Counted from the first letter of the stretch, positions 44,869 through 54,354 are shown. The stretch: DNA of 64,000 nt from Flavimaricola sp. (GCA_029255105.1 JAQWWH010000087.1:1-64000); one strand, 5' to 3'. Made by a program: numbers and translations. Notes: generated by a model not told the origin, from the sequence alone.

Positions 44869-47822
44869 GACAGGTCCTCGGGCGTGATTTCGGTTGTATC
44901 GTCCCATTCGCCATATCGGGACAGATGGTCATAGTCGCTGGCGTACTTCATGAGTTTCGGCGTCATCCGGGCCGTGTAGCCCCGGGAATGAACGGCCCAT
45001 CGTTGCATCAGGACGCGCAATTCGTCCCAGACAACCGTGGTGGGAACATCCTCTAGCGGAGCCGGGACCAGAACCTGGGGTGTCAGCCCGATATAGGTGG
45101 CTGCGAGCGTTTTTGCCGTTTCCAGACCCTTAAAGCCGCCCTGATCCACGATTGCCGCCTCAAGCAAGAGCTGCTTTTCAAAGGTCTTCTGTTCTTTTTC
45201 GCTGGGTGGGGTGCCAGTCTTGTAGTCATAGATCAGCGCGTCACCCCCGGCCGTAACGTCAATGCGGTCCGCCTTGGCCGTCAGTGTAAATAACGGGTCG
45301 GTCATAGAGGCACTTCCGGTCTTCTCCAGCAGGAATGGACTGCCTTTGGATTGCCGCTCAATCTCAGTTTCCAGGAACCAGGCTGCGAACCGTTCGACTT
45401 TGGCCTGCCAGATGTGCCGGGTTGTGGGCCATGGGCATTCCTGCTCAAGGATCTGCGCGGCAACGTCCAGAAGTGCCGCCTCGGCGCCTGGGCCATCCGG
45501 CGAAACGTCCGCTTCAAGATAGGTCTCAAAAATCTTGTGAAGGACAGTGCCGCGCAACGGGGCGTCGGCAGATCGGGTCAGGGGGTCAAGTGGCCGCAGC
45601 CGTAGGGTCTTTTCTGCATAAATGGAATAAGGGTCACGGATCAGCCGTCCGATCGCGGTCACCGACAAAACTTTGGGCCGAACGTCAACTGGCGGCATTG
45701 GCGATGGCCGTGGTGCCGGATCTTGTCGCGGGGTTTCAGACTGGGCAAGGGCGGCGGCAATCCAGGGCTCACCGCGGTCCTTCATGGCGCGAAGGCCCTC
45801 CGGCCCTTCCTGTTCGGGCAGTCCGCGCAACAGGTTGGTCAGGCGGTTGATCCAGCGCGACGGGACGGTGTCGGCGTCATCGCTGCGCACGGATCGCGTA
45901 ATCCATACCTCGGCTCCGGCGACAGCCTGCATGTAGTCATGGGCCGACAGTCCAATGCGCCTTTCGGGCAATAATAGACCCGCTCTTTGGCGCAAAGACC
46001 GGTTCAGCCAAGGGTCCGGGGCAGGGGCTTCGGGCCATACGCCTTCGTTCATCCCGGCAAGGATCGTGAGGTCCGCGCTTTGCACCCGCGCCTCAAGGGT
46101 GCCCCAGATCAGGACCTGCGGATGGCCTCGATCACGGTCGCGGACCTCTTGTCCGAAAAGTACGCTGTAGAACAAGGCTGCATAGTCACGCGCATTCAGG
46201 GCACCGGCTGCCTCTGCATGGTCTTGCAAAGCGGTGCAGATGTCGCGGGCACTGCGCCCTGCTGCCTCTTTCCAAAGTTCGCCTGTGCCCAATCCATCAG
46301 AGCCCGCGTCACTCGGTCCGGCGGACAAAGCCTCGGCCAGGGACAGATGCTCTGACAAATGATCGGCAAGGCTACGCTCGTCGACAATGACCCTGTCAGA
46401 CAGGTGCTTTCCCACCCATTCGGCCCAACCGGCCCGACCGGGGTCGTTCTCACCCGTTTTTTCGGCCCATTTGGCAAATGTTGACGCATTGGGAAAGGCA
46501 GGCCCCTCTCGCCGCAAGTAGCGTTCCAGTTCCCGGGTCCGCAAGAGGTGCTGGTTTCTGGCGTCCTGACCAGAATTGCAAAGCGGATGCTTGAGCAAGG
46601 ACAACAGGGGTTCGGCGGTCAGACGCTCGCCAAACAGGGCGGCGACCTGGCGCAGAAACCGTCCCGGTGGCGACAGGGCGAGGGGTTGGCCTGCACTGTC
46701 ATCGGGGACGATGTCCCAACGATCCAGCGCGGCGGCAACCTGGCGGGTCAATGTTCGGTCGGGTGTGATAAGAGCGGCGGTCACCCCATCCTCCACCGCC
46801 TGCCTGAGCCGGATCGCGATCGCCTCGGCCTCGATGCGGGGGGAGGGTGCTTCGAGGAGCGTAAGGCCCTGTGTCGCTGTGACCAGGTCGCCAAGATTGG
46901 GCCCTTCGGCGTGCCACTGGTCCGTCACCGGGGCGGGGCGAAGGGATAGCGATATAAGCCGGTTACGAGCGACCGACGGAGGCTCCACATCCGTCCACGG
47001 CCTAACATCCGCTGGGGTAAGGTCCAGACGGTCCATTAGGCTGCGAAAGCGGAATTGGGGGTGGTCTTCACCTGTCAGCGCATCGTCCAACCTGTCCCAA
47101 ACCGGGCCCGGCATATGATAGTCAAAGCCTGGCAGGATCACGGCCCCTTGCGGCAGCCGGGCAACAGCATCCAGCAGGAGGGCCGTCGCCCCCCGCGACC
47201 CGGTCGAGCCTGCGACCAGAATAGGGTCTGCCGGCGGCGTCATTGTCCACTTTGCTGCAAGCCGTTCGACGATAAGGCGTTGCCGTCGTTCTGGGTCCGG
47301 GGCGTCATCGCTGGGGCCGAAGTAACGTTGCACGATGTCGAGGAACGATAACGTCCTGGCCCAATGCCCGGACTGGTCCGTGATGTCCAAGGACACGACA
47401 GTTTCAGGCCCGACCCCTTCGCCCTGCATTTCATCCATCAGACGGGCGAGGCTGTCGGACAGGTCGAACAGAGCCGACTTAGGCGCAAGATCGGGATTTT
47501 GTTCAAGCAGAGCGGCCACCAGTTGCGACAACTCCAACCGCCTGCGAAGGGGGTTCGCCGGCAGGGGAAGGTCGCTTTCGGCAGGATCACTGGAAAGGTC
47601 CGTGATAAGCCGGATGCGGGGCAGCAGTCTGGCGGGACCGGTGTCAAAGACATCGCGGACCCGCCGCTGCATCCTACGAGTGTTGACGAACAGGGTAACA
47701 CGCGCAAGCGCTTCGACCGGCTGGTCCGCCATGCGTGAAAGTAAGCCGTCAACAAGGGCTTCGGCAAAGTCGACGCCGGGGGGCAATGCGAACAGGCGGG
47801 GGGAAGGGCCGTCAATGAACAT
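44865..47822 (-). CDS. addB: AddB subunit of the AddAB helicase-nuclease
   Basis: 985 residues of the alphaproteobacterial AddB type. The N-terminal half is a degenerate helicase-like domain, and the C-terminus has a RecB-type nuclease with DALIYDYKTGTPPSEKEQ near residue 875 (catalytic D-x-K). No intact Walker A is visible at the start, as in other alphaproteobacterial AddB proteins where AddA supplies the motor. It overlaps the nucleotidyltransferase gene by 11 bases and addA by four. Confidence 0.92.
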   Translation of the reverse strand: MFIDGPSPRLFALPPGVDFAEALVDGLLSRMADQPVEALARVTLFVNTRRMQRRVRDVFDTGPARLLPRIRLITDLSSDPAESDLPLPANPLRRRLELSQLVAALLEQNPDLAPKSALFDLSDSLARLMDEMQGEGVGPETVVSLDITDQSGHWARTLSFLDIVQRYFGPSDDAPDPERRQRLIVERLAAKWTMTPPADPILVAGSTGSRGATALLLDAVARLPQGAVILPGFDYHMPGPVWDRLDDALTGEDHPQFRFRSLMDRLDLTPADVRPWTDVEPPSVARNRLISLSLRPAPVTDQWHAEGPNLGDLVTATQGLTLLEAPSPRIEAEAIAIRLRQAVEDGVTAALITPDRTLTRQVAAALDRWDIVPDDSAGQPLALSPPGRFLRQVAALFGERLTAEPLLSLLKHPLCNSGQDARNQHLLRTRELERYLRREGPAFPNASTFAKWAEKTGENDPGRAGWAEWVGKHLSDRVIVDERSLADHLSEHLSLAEALSAGPSDAGSDGLGTGELWKEAAGRSARDICTALQDHAEAAGALNARDYAALFYSVLFGQEVRDRDRGHPQVLIWGTLEARVQSADLTILAGMNEGVWPEAPAPDPWLNRSLRQRAGLLLPERRIGLSAHDYMQAVAGAEVWITRSVRSDDADTVPSRWINRLTNLLRGLPEQEGPEGLRAMKDRGEPWIAAALAQSETPRQDPAPRPSPMPPVDVRPKVLSVTAIGRLIRDPYSIYAEKTLRLRPLDPLTRSADAPLRGTVLHKIFETYLEADVSPDGPGAEAALLDVAAQILEQECPWPTTRHIWQAKVERFAAWFLETEIERQSKGSPFLLEKTGSASMTDPLFTLTAKADRIDVTAGGDALIYDYKTGTPPSEKEQKTFEKQLLLEAAIVDQGGFKGLETAKTLAATYIGLTPQVLVPAPLEDVPTTVVWDELRVLMQRWAVHSRGYTARMTPKLMKYASDYDHLSRYGEWDDTTEITPEDLS

Positions 47823-48507
47823 CTGAACCTCTCAACAGGGCCTCAGCCAAAGGCAGGCTCTCTGGCTGGCCGACATCACACCAACGACCGCTATGGACAG
47901 CACCATAAAGGGTACCCTTCTGCAACATATCATCCCATAGCCGGTTCAGGGAAAAAACAGGGTCCTGAATTGTGGATAAACCATCAGTCTGGATGATCTG
48001 GGCGCCAGAATAGACAAGACCGGCTCCGCGGCCCAACCGCCCTCCCTCATCTACAAAAAAATCACCCAGCCCCTTGTGACCAAGGGCATTTTCACGCGGG
48101 ATCAGCAACAAAAGCCCGTCCATCCGGTCCTCGTCCCAACTATTGACCAGGGTGCTGAGGGGGTTCGGCCCGTCCCAGACGGCATCGCTGTTCAGGGTAA
48201 AGACGGGACCCTCACCAAGCAGTGGCAGAGCTTTCTTTAACCCGCCCCCCGTTTCGCGCAACATGTCGGATTCGTCGGACAGGACAACGCTGGAACCTGC
48301 AAGGTGGTGTCGCAAAAGGTCGCCATGGTAATGCAAGTTGGCGACGCAGTTCAGAGGCGAAACCGCCGGATCCCTGGTTAGGGCGAGGGCATGGTCGATC
48401 AGCGCCGTGCCCCCAACTTCGATCAGGGGTTTTGGGCGGTCTTTTGTCAGAGCACCCATCCGTGTGCCGCGTCCGGCCGCAAAGATCATGATCGCCTTTG
48501 GAGTCAT
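47812..48507 (-). CDS. murU: sugar-1-phosphate nucleotidyltransferase, MurU-like
   Basis: 231 residues. The N-terminal IFAAGRGTRMGALTKDRPKPLIEVGG nucleotidyltransferase motif is clear (split here: AAGRGTRMG then RPKPL). With the adjacent kinase it matches the AmgK-MurU pair that converts N-acetylmuramic acid to UDP-MurNAc for peptidoglycan recycling; that role is inferred from the pairing. Its start overlaps the kinase stop (ATGA). Confidence 0.82.
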   Translation of the reverse strand: MTPKAIMIFAAGRGTRMGALTKDRPKPLIEVGGTALIDHALALTRDPAVSPLNCVANLHYHGDLLRHHLAGSSVVLSDESDMLRETGGGLKKALPLLGEGPVFTLNSDAVWDGPNPLSTLVNSWDEDRMDGLLLLIPRENALGHKGLGDFFVDEGGRLGRGAGLVYSGAQIIQTDGLSTIQDPVFSLNRLWDDMLQKGTLYGAVHSGRWCDVGQPESLPLAEALLRGSDVH

Positions 48508-49466
48508 AGTGCGCCGTCCGGCAGCAAAGGCGACATGATCCGCGACAGGTCGCCCAGTTCGGGATGGGACAGGTCCATTCGAAGATGTCTTATGACGCGG
48601 GGCATCAGGGTGCGATAGTGAACCTTGCCATCGCGCTGGTCAAGGCGGGCAAAAATCCCAAGTATGCGCAGGTTTCTTTGCACGCCCAAGGCGGCGCATG
48701 CTGACGTTACCTGATCAACCGTCTTGCCGCTGCCTGCTGCGAAACGACGGATCATTTCGGCGCAAACGTCTGGACTGACATCTCTCCGGGCATCGCGCAG
48801 GAGTGAGACAAGATCGTACTCGGGTGCGGCCAAGAAGGCGTCCTGAAAATCCAGGATCCCAATCCGGTCAGTCCCGGCCATTTGCGGCCGCCAGATCAGG
48901 TTCTGTGCATGAAAGTCGCGCAGCGCCAGGCAGGTCGGTTCACCGCTCAGCGCCGCAAAGGACGTCTGCAAGGCGGCGCGAACCTCAAGGCGTTTGGCTT
49001 CGGGGACTTGTGGCAGATACCACTCAAAAAATGGGTCGATCATCACGCTGGCGACTTTGGGGGAAAGTGCCGATAGTCCCTTTGGTGGCCCATGCTGTAA
49101 CACTGCCAAAAGAACGTCAATTGCAGTGGAATAGAGACGGCTTTCATCCTCTGGCCGATGAAGAAGCCATGTGGCCAGATCGTCGTAGCCGAGATCCTCT
49201 AGCAAGAGGAAACGGTTCAAATCCTCCAGCGCCAGCACCTTTGGCGCGCATAGCCCGATGTTCATAAGATGCGTCCCGATCCGCAGAAACGGGGGAACCT
49301 GGGTTTGGGCGTCTGGACCTGCGTCCATAAGGATGGTTGTTGCGCCACGAGGGCCGGTCAACCGGGCGTAGCGGCGGGAGGATGCATCCCCCGCAAGCCA
49401 GTTCAACGACCAGTTATCATAGCCGGCCGTTTTCAGAAATTGGGCAAGGTCCGACGGTTCCGTCAC
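48504..49466 (-). CDS. amgK: aminoglycoside phosphotransferase family kinase, AmgK-like
   Basis: 320 residues from GTG 49466, which overlaps the tsaE stop (GTGA). The frame upstream is open to 49595 but would run inside tsaE. GDASSRRYARL near residue 25, FLLLEDLGYDDLATWL near 95 and the catalytic LRDFHAQNLIW near 195 followed by GILDFQDAF identify the fold. AmgK phosphorylates the anomeric hydroxyl of MurNAc/GlcNAc; a MurU-like gene follows directly. Confidence 0.85.
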   Translation of the reverse strand: MTEPSDLAQFLKTAGYDNWSLNWLAGDASSRRYARLTGPRGATTILMDAGPDAQTQVPPFLRIGTHLMNIGLCAPKVLALEDLNRFLLLEDLGYDDLATWLLHRPEDESRLYSTAIDVLLAVLQHGPPKGLSALSPKVASVMIDPFFEWYLPQVPEAKRLEVRAALQTSFAALSGEPTCLALRDFHAQNLIWRPQMAGTDRIGILDFQDAFLAAPEYDLVSLLRDARRDVSPDVCAEMIRRFAAGSGKTVDQVTSACAALGVQRNLRILGIFARLDQRDGKVHYRTLMPRVIRHLRMDLSHPELGDLSRIMSPLLPDGAL

Positions 49467-49927
49467 GAAAGGCCCTCCAACCGGTGGGCCCAGGATTGTG
49501 GGCCGCTCACCTCTACCCGATGGGTGTTGGGACCGGCCTCGAACGCAAGTCTCAAAGCGTTTCCGGGTGCGAGATTGCCGAGCCTGTCCGGCCACTCAAT
49601 AAGGCAGATCGCCGTTTCGAAGGCTTCGTCAAGGCCGAGTTCGAGGGCCTCGTCGCTGCTGTGCAGCCGGTACAGATCGCAATGCCAAATGTCGCCATCT
49701 TCGTGCGGATAGGTCTGCACGATGGTGAATGTCGGGGACGGCACGTCTTCGGATGGATTGGTGAGCCGGGCTCGGATAAGGGCGCGGGCAAATGCCGATT
49801 TTCCGGCCCCGATCGCACCAGTCAAAAGCAGAGTGTCGCCGCGTTTCAGGTGTGGGGCGATAGCCCCGGCCCAGTCGGCGGTTTCAGCTTCGGTCGCAAA
49901 GGAAAATGTGCCAAGGTGTAGGTGCAT
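49463..49927 (-). CDS. tsaE: TsaE, ATPase of tRNA threonylcarbamoyladenosine synthesis
   Basis: 154 residues from ATG 49927; the open frame extends to 50059 into the PAS gene, but the family starts with the FSFATEAETADWAG segment. Walker A LTGAIGAGKSAFARAL is near residue 33, SPTFTIVQTY near 60, and HCDLYRL near 77. It assists the TsaD-TsaB complex in t6A37 formation; tsaD lies 12 kb away at 61122-62216. The ribosome binding site is weak. Confidence 0.93.
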   Translation of the reverse strand: MHLHLGTFSFATEAETADWAGAIAPHLKRGDTLLLTGAIGAGKSAFARALIRARLTNPSEDVPSPTFTIVQTYPHEDGDIWHCDLYRLHSSDEALELGLDEAFETAICLIEWPDRLGNLAPGNALRLAFEAGPNTHRVEVSGPQSWAHRLEGLS

Positions 49928-49985
49928 TCGGACAGGATATGGCTCTGGTTCCTGCTCGCAAGGTGAAAACCTGGTGCGACCAGTG

Positions 49986-51572
49986 TTATGCGTAGCGAAC
50001 CTTTGTATCGGCCTGGTCGTCGGGGGCCATGTGCGCCTCTCCTTCTTGGTCTGCGTCAACGGGATTGCAGAGTCGGATCATCGTCATCCCTCCCTCAAGC
50101 GGTGTCGCGGTCACTTGGATGGGTGGACAGCCTGGCTTGGGGATTTTTGCCCGAAATTGGGCGCGGGGCGAGGTGCCCTGGACCAATTCGACTAGCATGT
50201 CCCAAGCGGGAGAAGGGGTAGACAGGCCTCGCCAGCGTGCCACTTCATCCGTGATCCGGGCGTCATTCATGCCGTCAGCAAGGCCACCCCAGGTCGCGAG
50301 GTAGCTCGCATTCTTTGTGACCATCCGACCGGTCGGCGAAAACACGACGATTGCGTCCTGGATCGTGTCGATTATGCCTTGCGCAGTTTCAATCTCGGAC
50401 CTGAAGCGCCGCTTCAGGGAGACCTCTTCCGAGATATCTTCGAACATGAGTGCGACGGCGCCGTCCGGGTGGGGCCGTCCCGTCACAAGGTATGTCTGTC
50501 CTCCTGGCAGGGTCCAGTTTTCGCGGTAGTTTCCACTTTCTGCTGCGGCCTCAAGCGCGACCATTTGATCGCGCCAACTGGCGTAATCTTTTGGCACTGG
50601 GATCATGTTGAGGTCCCGCAACTGGTCCAGAACCGCCCGGATCGGCGGTCGAGAGGACAGAAAACCTGGCGGTAGACCCGTGAGGTCGATCAACGCCGGG
50701 TTGAACATGACCAGATCCCGCCCCCGGTCAAAGACGGCGATGCCCGTAGAAAGGTTTGCAAAGGTTTTGGTCAAGGTTTGAACAAACAGCCTGCCGTGCG
50801 ATTCCGCTGCCACGGTCGCACCGGCATCTACCGCGAAATGAAGTGTCTCCGTGCCATGTGGGAGGCTGGAAACATCGAACCATTTCGGCTCTGCTTCGGT
50901 GGGATTGTAGACAGACAGCCGCCTGACTTGCGGCGTCGATTGGTGATCCGCAAGAGCCGGAAAGAGGGCGACGGGCGGCCAGTTATGCGCGGCATCTTCG
51001 GCCCCCGATCTCACCTGCCCGGCCAGAGCAAGGTAGGCCCGGTTGACCCAACTGATCTCGCCGGTCTCGGCTTCTATCCACATCAGTTGCGGAGCCTCTT
51101 CGGTAATGCGCCGCAGAATCTGGATCTCATCCTCGATGGCATCGAGTGCGAGGGGATGGACGGGCATAACATTGGACCCAAGGTCATGAAGCGTCAGGCG
51201 AACCATAGTGTCCCAGACCTCAACCATGAGGTGGGAGGGGCCTTCAGCAAGACTGCTCGAAAACCGCCCGGATCTAAGCGTACCGTTTGCAGGATCCCGG
51301 AAATCGGAGAACCGTCGCGACAACAACCACATCAGACGATCCCAAGGCGGATCAAGCTTGTCCTTGTGCCAAAGCAGGTGACGGGCAGAAGCGTTTGCGT
51401 CGACCAGCTCGCGATTGTCGAACAGGAATACGGCGGCAGCTTCGGCTGAAAGAGGCTTGGCTGGCAGCCCACCGCCAAGATTTTCAGGTTTCCACAGATA
51501 CCAGACCCGCACCAACATGATGGCAGTCGCAGCACAAAGGCCAAGGTTCAGGAGGGTTGCGAGTAGGGGCAC
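49986..51572 (-). CDS. PAS-domain protein without a kinase domain
   Basis: 528 residues. One N-terminal membrane helix (LLNLGLCAATAIMLVRVWYL) is followed by at least three PAS-like regions, recognisable near residues 140-250, 275-380 (ANLSTGIAVFDRGRDLVMFNPALIDLTGL) and 395-500 (GIIDTIQDAIVVFSPTGRMVTKN). No histidine phosphorylation box or ATPase domain follows, so it cannot signal as a histidine kinase by itself. It follows regB on the same strand and is preceded by an exact CtrA-type motif. Database names such as sensor kinase or DivL-like would overstate it. Confidence 0.85.
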   Translation of the reverse strand: MPLLATLLNLGLCAATAIMLVRVWYLWKPENLGGGLPAKPLSAEAAAVFLFDNRELVDANASARHLLWHKDKLDPPWDRLMWLLSRRFSDFRDPANGTLRSGRFSSSLAEGPSHLMVEVWDTMVRLTLHDLGSNVMPVHPLALDAIEDEIQILRRITEEAPQLMWIEAETGEISWVNRAYLALAGQVRSGAEDAAHNWPPVALFPALADHQSTPQVRRLSVYNPTEAEPKWFDVSSLPHGTETLHFAVDAGATVAAESHGRLFVQTLTKTFANLSTGIAVFDRGRDLVMFNPALIDLTGLPPGFLSSRPPIRAVLDQLRDLNMIPVPKDYASWRDQMVALEAAAESGNYRENWTLPGGQTYLVTGRPHPDGAVALMFEDISEEVSLKRRFRSEIETAQGIIDTIQDAIVVFSPTGRMVTKNASYLATWGGLADGMNDARITDEVARWRGLSTPSPAWDMLVELVQGTSPRAQFRAKIPKPGCPPIQVTATPLEGGMTMIRLCNPVDADQEGEAHMAPDDQADTKVRYA

Positions 51573-51622
51573 ACATGATTCCGCCGTCGGGAGGGGGCTG
51601 AACCTTTGTGACCTGATCTAGG

Positions 51623-51638
51623 TTAATTCTTGATTAAC
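51623..51638 (+). promoter_or_regulatory. exact CtrA-type binding motif before the PAS gene
   Basis: TTAA-N7-TTAAC is the consensus of the cell-cycle regulator CtrA. It is also a GTTAAT/ATTAAC inverted repeat with a five-base centre, 51 bases upstream of the PAS gene start and four bases past the regB stop. It is the only full match I found in the window by eye. Confidence 0.6.
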
Positions 51639-51641
51639 TCC

Positions 51642-53006
51642 TCAGGCTCTGATGGGGACGTTTTCACCTAGTGCCTCAACCCCGGCGGGCTCGATCATGG
51701 CCCTTGGCCATTCCACCACGACCATTGCGCCGCCTTGTTCGTTGGCGCCGGAGTTAGAGAAGCTCAACCGCGCGCCTGATCGTTCGAGAAGGGTCTTGGC
51801 GATGAACAGACCCAGACCCATCCCTTCGTAGCCTGGTCGCTTTTGCCGATCGTCCTGGGTCCGACGGCGTCCGACAAAGGGGTCCCCAATACGGGCGATG
51901 ATCGACTGAGGAAATCCCATCCCGTCGTCTTCGATCCGAATGGTCACCGTATTGGACGTCCAGGTGGAGTCGATCTCAACCCTGGTATCGGCGAAGTCGA
52001 CGGCATTCTGGATCAGGTTGCGTAGGCCGTGGACGATCTCGGGCCGTCGAAAGATCACGGGCTGTCGAAGGTCGTCGTCACCTGTCGGTGCAACGGAAAA
52101 TACGACCGACTTTCCTCGGTCCAAATGGGGTTCAGCGGCCTCGCGGACCACTGTTTCAAGAGGGGCCTGGCGCAGGTGAAGGTCCTCTTTTCCGGCTCGG
52201 CCCATCGATAGGAGGATATCCCGGCACCGGTCTGCCTGAGAGCGGATCAGCTCCGCGTCTTCGCGAAGTTCGGGCATTTCTTCAAGCTCTTCGATCAGCT
52301 CGCTTGAGACGAGCTTGATCGTGGCCAGCGGTGTTCCAAGTTCGTGCGCGGCGGCAGCGACGACGCCGCCAAGGTCTGTCAGCTTCTGCTCGCGCGCAAG
52401 GGCAAGTTGGGTGGCAAGCAGGGCGTCGCTCATCACGTGCATCTCGGTTGTCACCAGACGGGCATAGATCGACAGAAAGACGACCCCCGTCATGAGCGCG
52501 ATCCAGAAGCCGAACAGGAACAGGGGCGGCAAAGCCAACTCCATGCCGCTGGCATTCAGCATTGGAACGCTCCACTGGCTTAGCAGATTGATCAGAAGGA
52601 TCGCCAGACAGCAAAGCAGCACCGTGCTGCGCAGGTGCAGGACCGTTGCCGCAATCGTGACGGGCGCCAACAACAACAGAGCAAACGGATTGTGTAGACC
52701 GCCGGTGAGGTAAAGCAGGATCGCTAGCTGGACCACGTCAAAGGCCAGCATCAACGTCGCCTCACGTTCTGAGAGGCGCTTGTTCTCTGGGTACAGCGTA
52801 GTGAAATAGAGGTTTGCGGCTATCGATGCACCGACCGCAAGGATGGAAGGCCCCACTTCGAATTGCAGTTGGTAGACGCCCACGGCAACCAGAATAGCAA
52901 TGATCTGGCCAGCAATCGCGAACCAACGTAAGAGGACGAGAGTTCGCAGCCGGACCCAGTTGCTGCGCTGGTGGTCCTGAAACATCTGAAATTCGTTCGT
53001 GACCAT
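51642..53006 (-). CDS. regB: RegB/PrrB redox-sensing histidine kinase
   Basis: 454 residues with six N-terminal membrane segments. The quinone-sensing heptapeptide GGLHNPF is at residues 102-108, the phosphorylation histidine is H221 in AHELGTPL, the redox-active cysteine is C261 in DRCRDIL, and the ATPase N, G1 and G2 boxes are LRNLIQNAVDFA, DDGMGFP and GMGLGLFIAK. With RegA it controls photosynthesis, respiration, carbon and nitrogen fixation genes by redox state. It is divergent from senC-regA, as in Rhodobacter. Confidence 0.95.
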   Translation of the reverse strand: MVTNEFQMFQDHQRSNWVRLRTLVLLRWFAIAGQIIAILVAVGVYQLQFEVGPSILAVGASIAANLYFTTLYPENKRLSEREATLMLAFDVVQLAILLYLTGGLHNPFALLLLAPVTIAATVLHLRSTVLLCCLAILLINLLSQWSVPMLNASGMELALPPLFLFGFWIALMTGVVFLSIYARLVTTEMHVMSDALLATQLALAREQKLTDLGGVVAAAAHELGTPLATIKLVSSELIEELEEMPELREDAELIRSQADRCRDILLSMGRAGKEDLHLRQAPLETVVREAAEPHLDRGKSVVFSVAPTGDDDLRQPVIFRRPEIVHGLRNLIQNAVDFADTRVEIDSTWTSNTVTIRIEDDGMGFPQSIIARIGDPFVGRRRTQDDRQKRPGYEGMGLGLFIAKTLLERSGARLSFSNSGANEQGGAMVVVEWPRAMIEPAGVEALGENVPIRA

Positions 53007-53118
53007 CTGCTTGTCCCGGATATGTGGCAGTCCGCCCCATTGTTATTTGGCGCAGGGTCCCCGATCAATGCAGCCAGAAGACCGGAAAGGCCAGAAGGGC
53101 CAAGAGGAGTGCCTAGCC

Positions 53119-53751
53119 ATGTCCAGAACATTCGCCTTTGCTGCTGCTGGAGTCGTTTTGGCGACCATCGCCGGAACCTGGGTGGCAACAGGTGGATTGC
53201 AGCCAAGGAGCCTAGATGCCCGGTTCGAACGCTGCAACGCAGGGGTTGTGGCGGGGGGGGACATCGGTGGCCCCTTCACGCTTGTCGACGAGGGCGGGAC
53301 AACCGTGACCGATGTGGACGTGATCACTGAACCGTCGATTCTTTACTTTGGCTATACCTTCTGCCCAGACGTATGCCCGCTGGACGCGATGCGCAACGCG
53401 CAGGCTGTCGACATCCTGGCTGAACAGGGCATCTCGGCGACTCCGATCTTTATCACGATCGACCCCGCCCGTGACACGCCAGAGGTTTTGTCCGCTTTTA
53501 CGGACAACTTCAGCGACAAGATGATCGGACTTACAGGTACAGACGAACAGGTGGCGGCAGCGTCACAAGCCTACCGCACCTTCTACAGCAAGCGGGACGG
53601 AGACGATCCCGAGTATTACTTGATGGATCATTCAACCTTCAGTTACATCGTCCTGCCGGACTATGGCTTTGTCGACTTCATTCGCCGGGATGATACCTCC
53701 GAAGATGTGGCGGAAAAGCTGGCCTGCTATGCCGCAGCCGCTACGAATTGA
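53119..53751 (+). CDS. senC: SenC/Sco1/PrrC copper-binding thioredoxin-fold protein
   Basis: 210 residues from ATG 53119, with GAGGAG nine bases upstream; the frame upstream of this overlaps regB's start region. One N-terminal membrane anchor is followed by the Sco domain: copper-binding cysteines 82 and 86 in FCPDVCP and the distal histidine in YLMDHSTFSY. Sco proteins assemble the CuA centre of cytochrome oxidase and here tie respiration to RegB signalling. It precedes regA by 51 bases. Confidence 0.94.
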   Translation: MSRTFAFAAAGVVLATIAGTWVATGGLQPRSLDARFERCNAGVVAGGDIGGPFTLVDEGGTTVTDVDVITEPSILYFGYTFCPDVCPLDAMRNAQAVDILAEQGISATPIFITIDPARDTPEVLSAFTDNFSDKMIGLTGTDEQVAAASQAYRTFYSKRDGDDPEYYLMDHSTFSYIVLPDYGFVDFIRRDDTSEDVAEKLACYAAAATN

Positions 53752-53802
53752 CCACAAGGGGTCAACGGACTACCTCTCGTGTAGCAATCGAAAGGTCAGA
53801 AC

Positions 53803-54354
53803 GTGGAAAGTGAAGGCATCGACCTGGGAGATGATCCCACCCTGCTTCTTGTCGACGACGACGAGGCGTTCCTGAAACGCCTTGGCAAGGCGATGGAAAA
53901 GCGTGGGTTCACTGTCGAAATGGCCGAAACAGTTGCCGCCGGCAAAGCCGCCGCGACGTCCCGTCCGCCTGCCTATGCCGTCGTCGATCTGCGCCTGGCG
54001 GATGGCAACGGCCTTGATGTTGTCGAAACCATTCGGGAACGCAGGCCCGACAGCCGCATTGTTGTTCTGACCGGATACGGCGCCATCGCCACCGCAGTTG
54101 CTGCGGTCAAGATCGGGGCGACGGACTACTTGTCAAAGCCTGCCGATGCCAGAGATGTGACCAACGCCTTGCTCGCCCGGAAAGATGAACTGCCGCCACC
54201 GCCCGAGAACCCGATGAGCGCGGATCGCGTGAGGTGGGAGCATATCCAGCGGGTTTATGAACTTTGCGATCGCAATGTGTCTGAGACTGCGAGGCGTCTT
54301 AACATGCATCGGCGGACCCTGCAGCGCATCCTGGCAAAGCGCAGCCCGCGCTAG
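53803..54354 (+). CDS. regA: RegA/PrrA response regulator
   Basis: 183 residues from GTG 53803. The receiver has the acidic pocket D18-D20, phosphoacceptor D62 in VVDLRLADG and the lysine in YLSKPAD; a proline linker (PPPPENP) joins it to a Fis-type helix-turn-helix NVSETARRLNMHRRTLQRIL at the C-terminus. It is phosphorylated by RegB. Its last four bases overlap the convergent acetyltransferase stop, so the hvrA gene that follows regA in Rhodobacter capsulatus is absent here. Confidence 0.96.
   Translation: MESEGIDLGDDPTLLLVDDDEAFLKRLGKAMEKRGFTVEMAETVAAGKAAATSRPPAYAVVDLRLADGNGLDVVETIRERRPDSRIVVLTGYGAIATAVAAVKIGATDYLSKPADARDVTNALLARKDELPPPPENPMSADRVRWEHIQRVYELCDRNVSETARRLNMHRRTLQRILAKRSPR

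Noticed and set aside
49217-49235. tRNA T-loop-like sequence GGTTCAAATCC
   Set aside because: It lies in the coding sequence of the AmgK-like kinase and no cloverleaf can be drawn around it.
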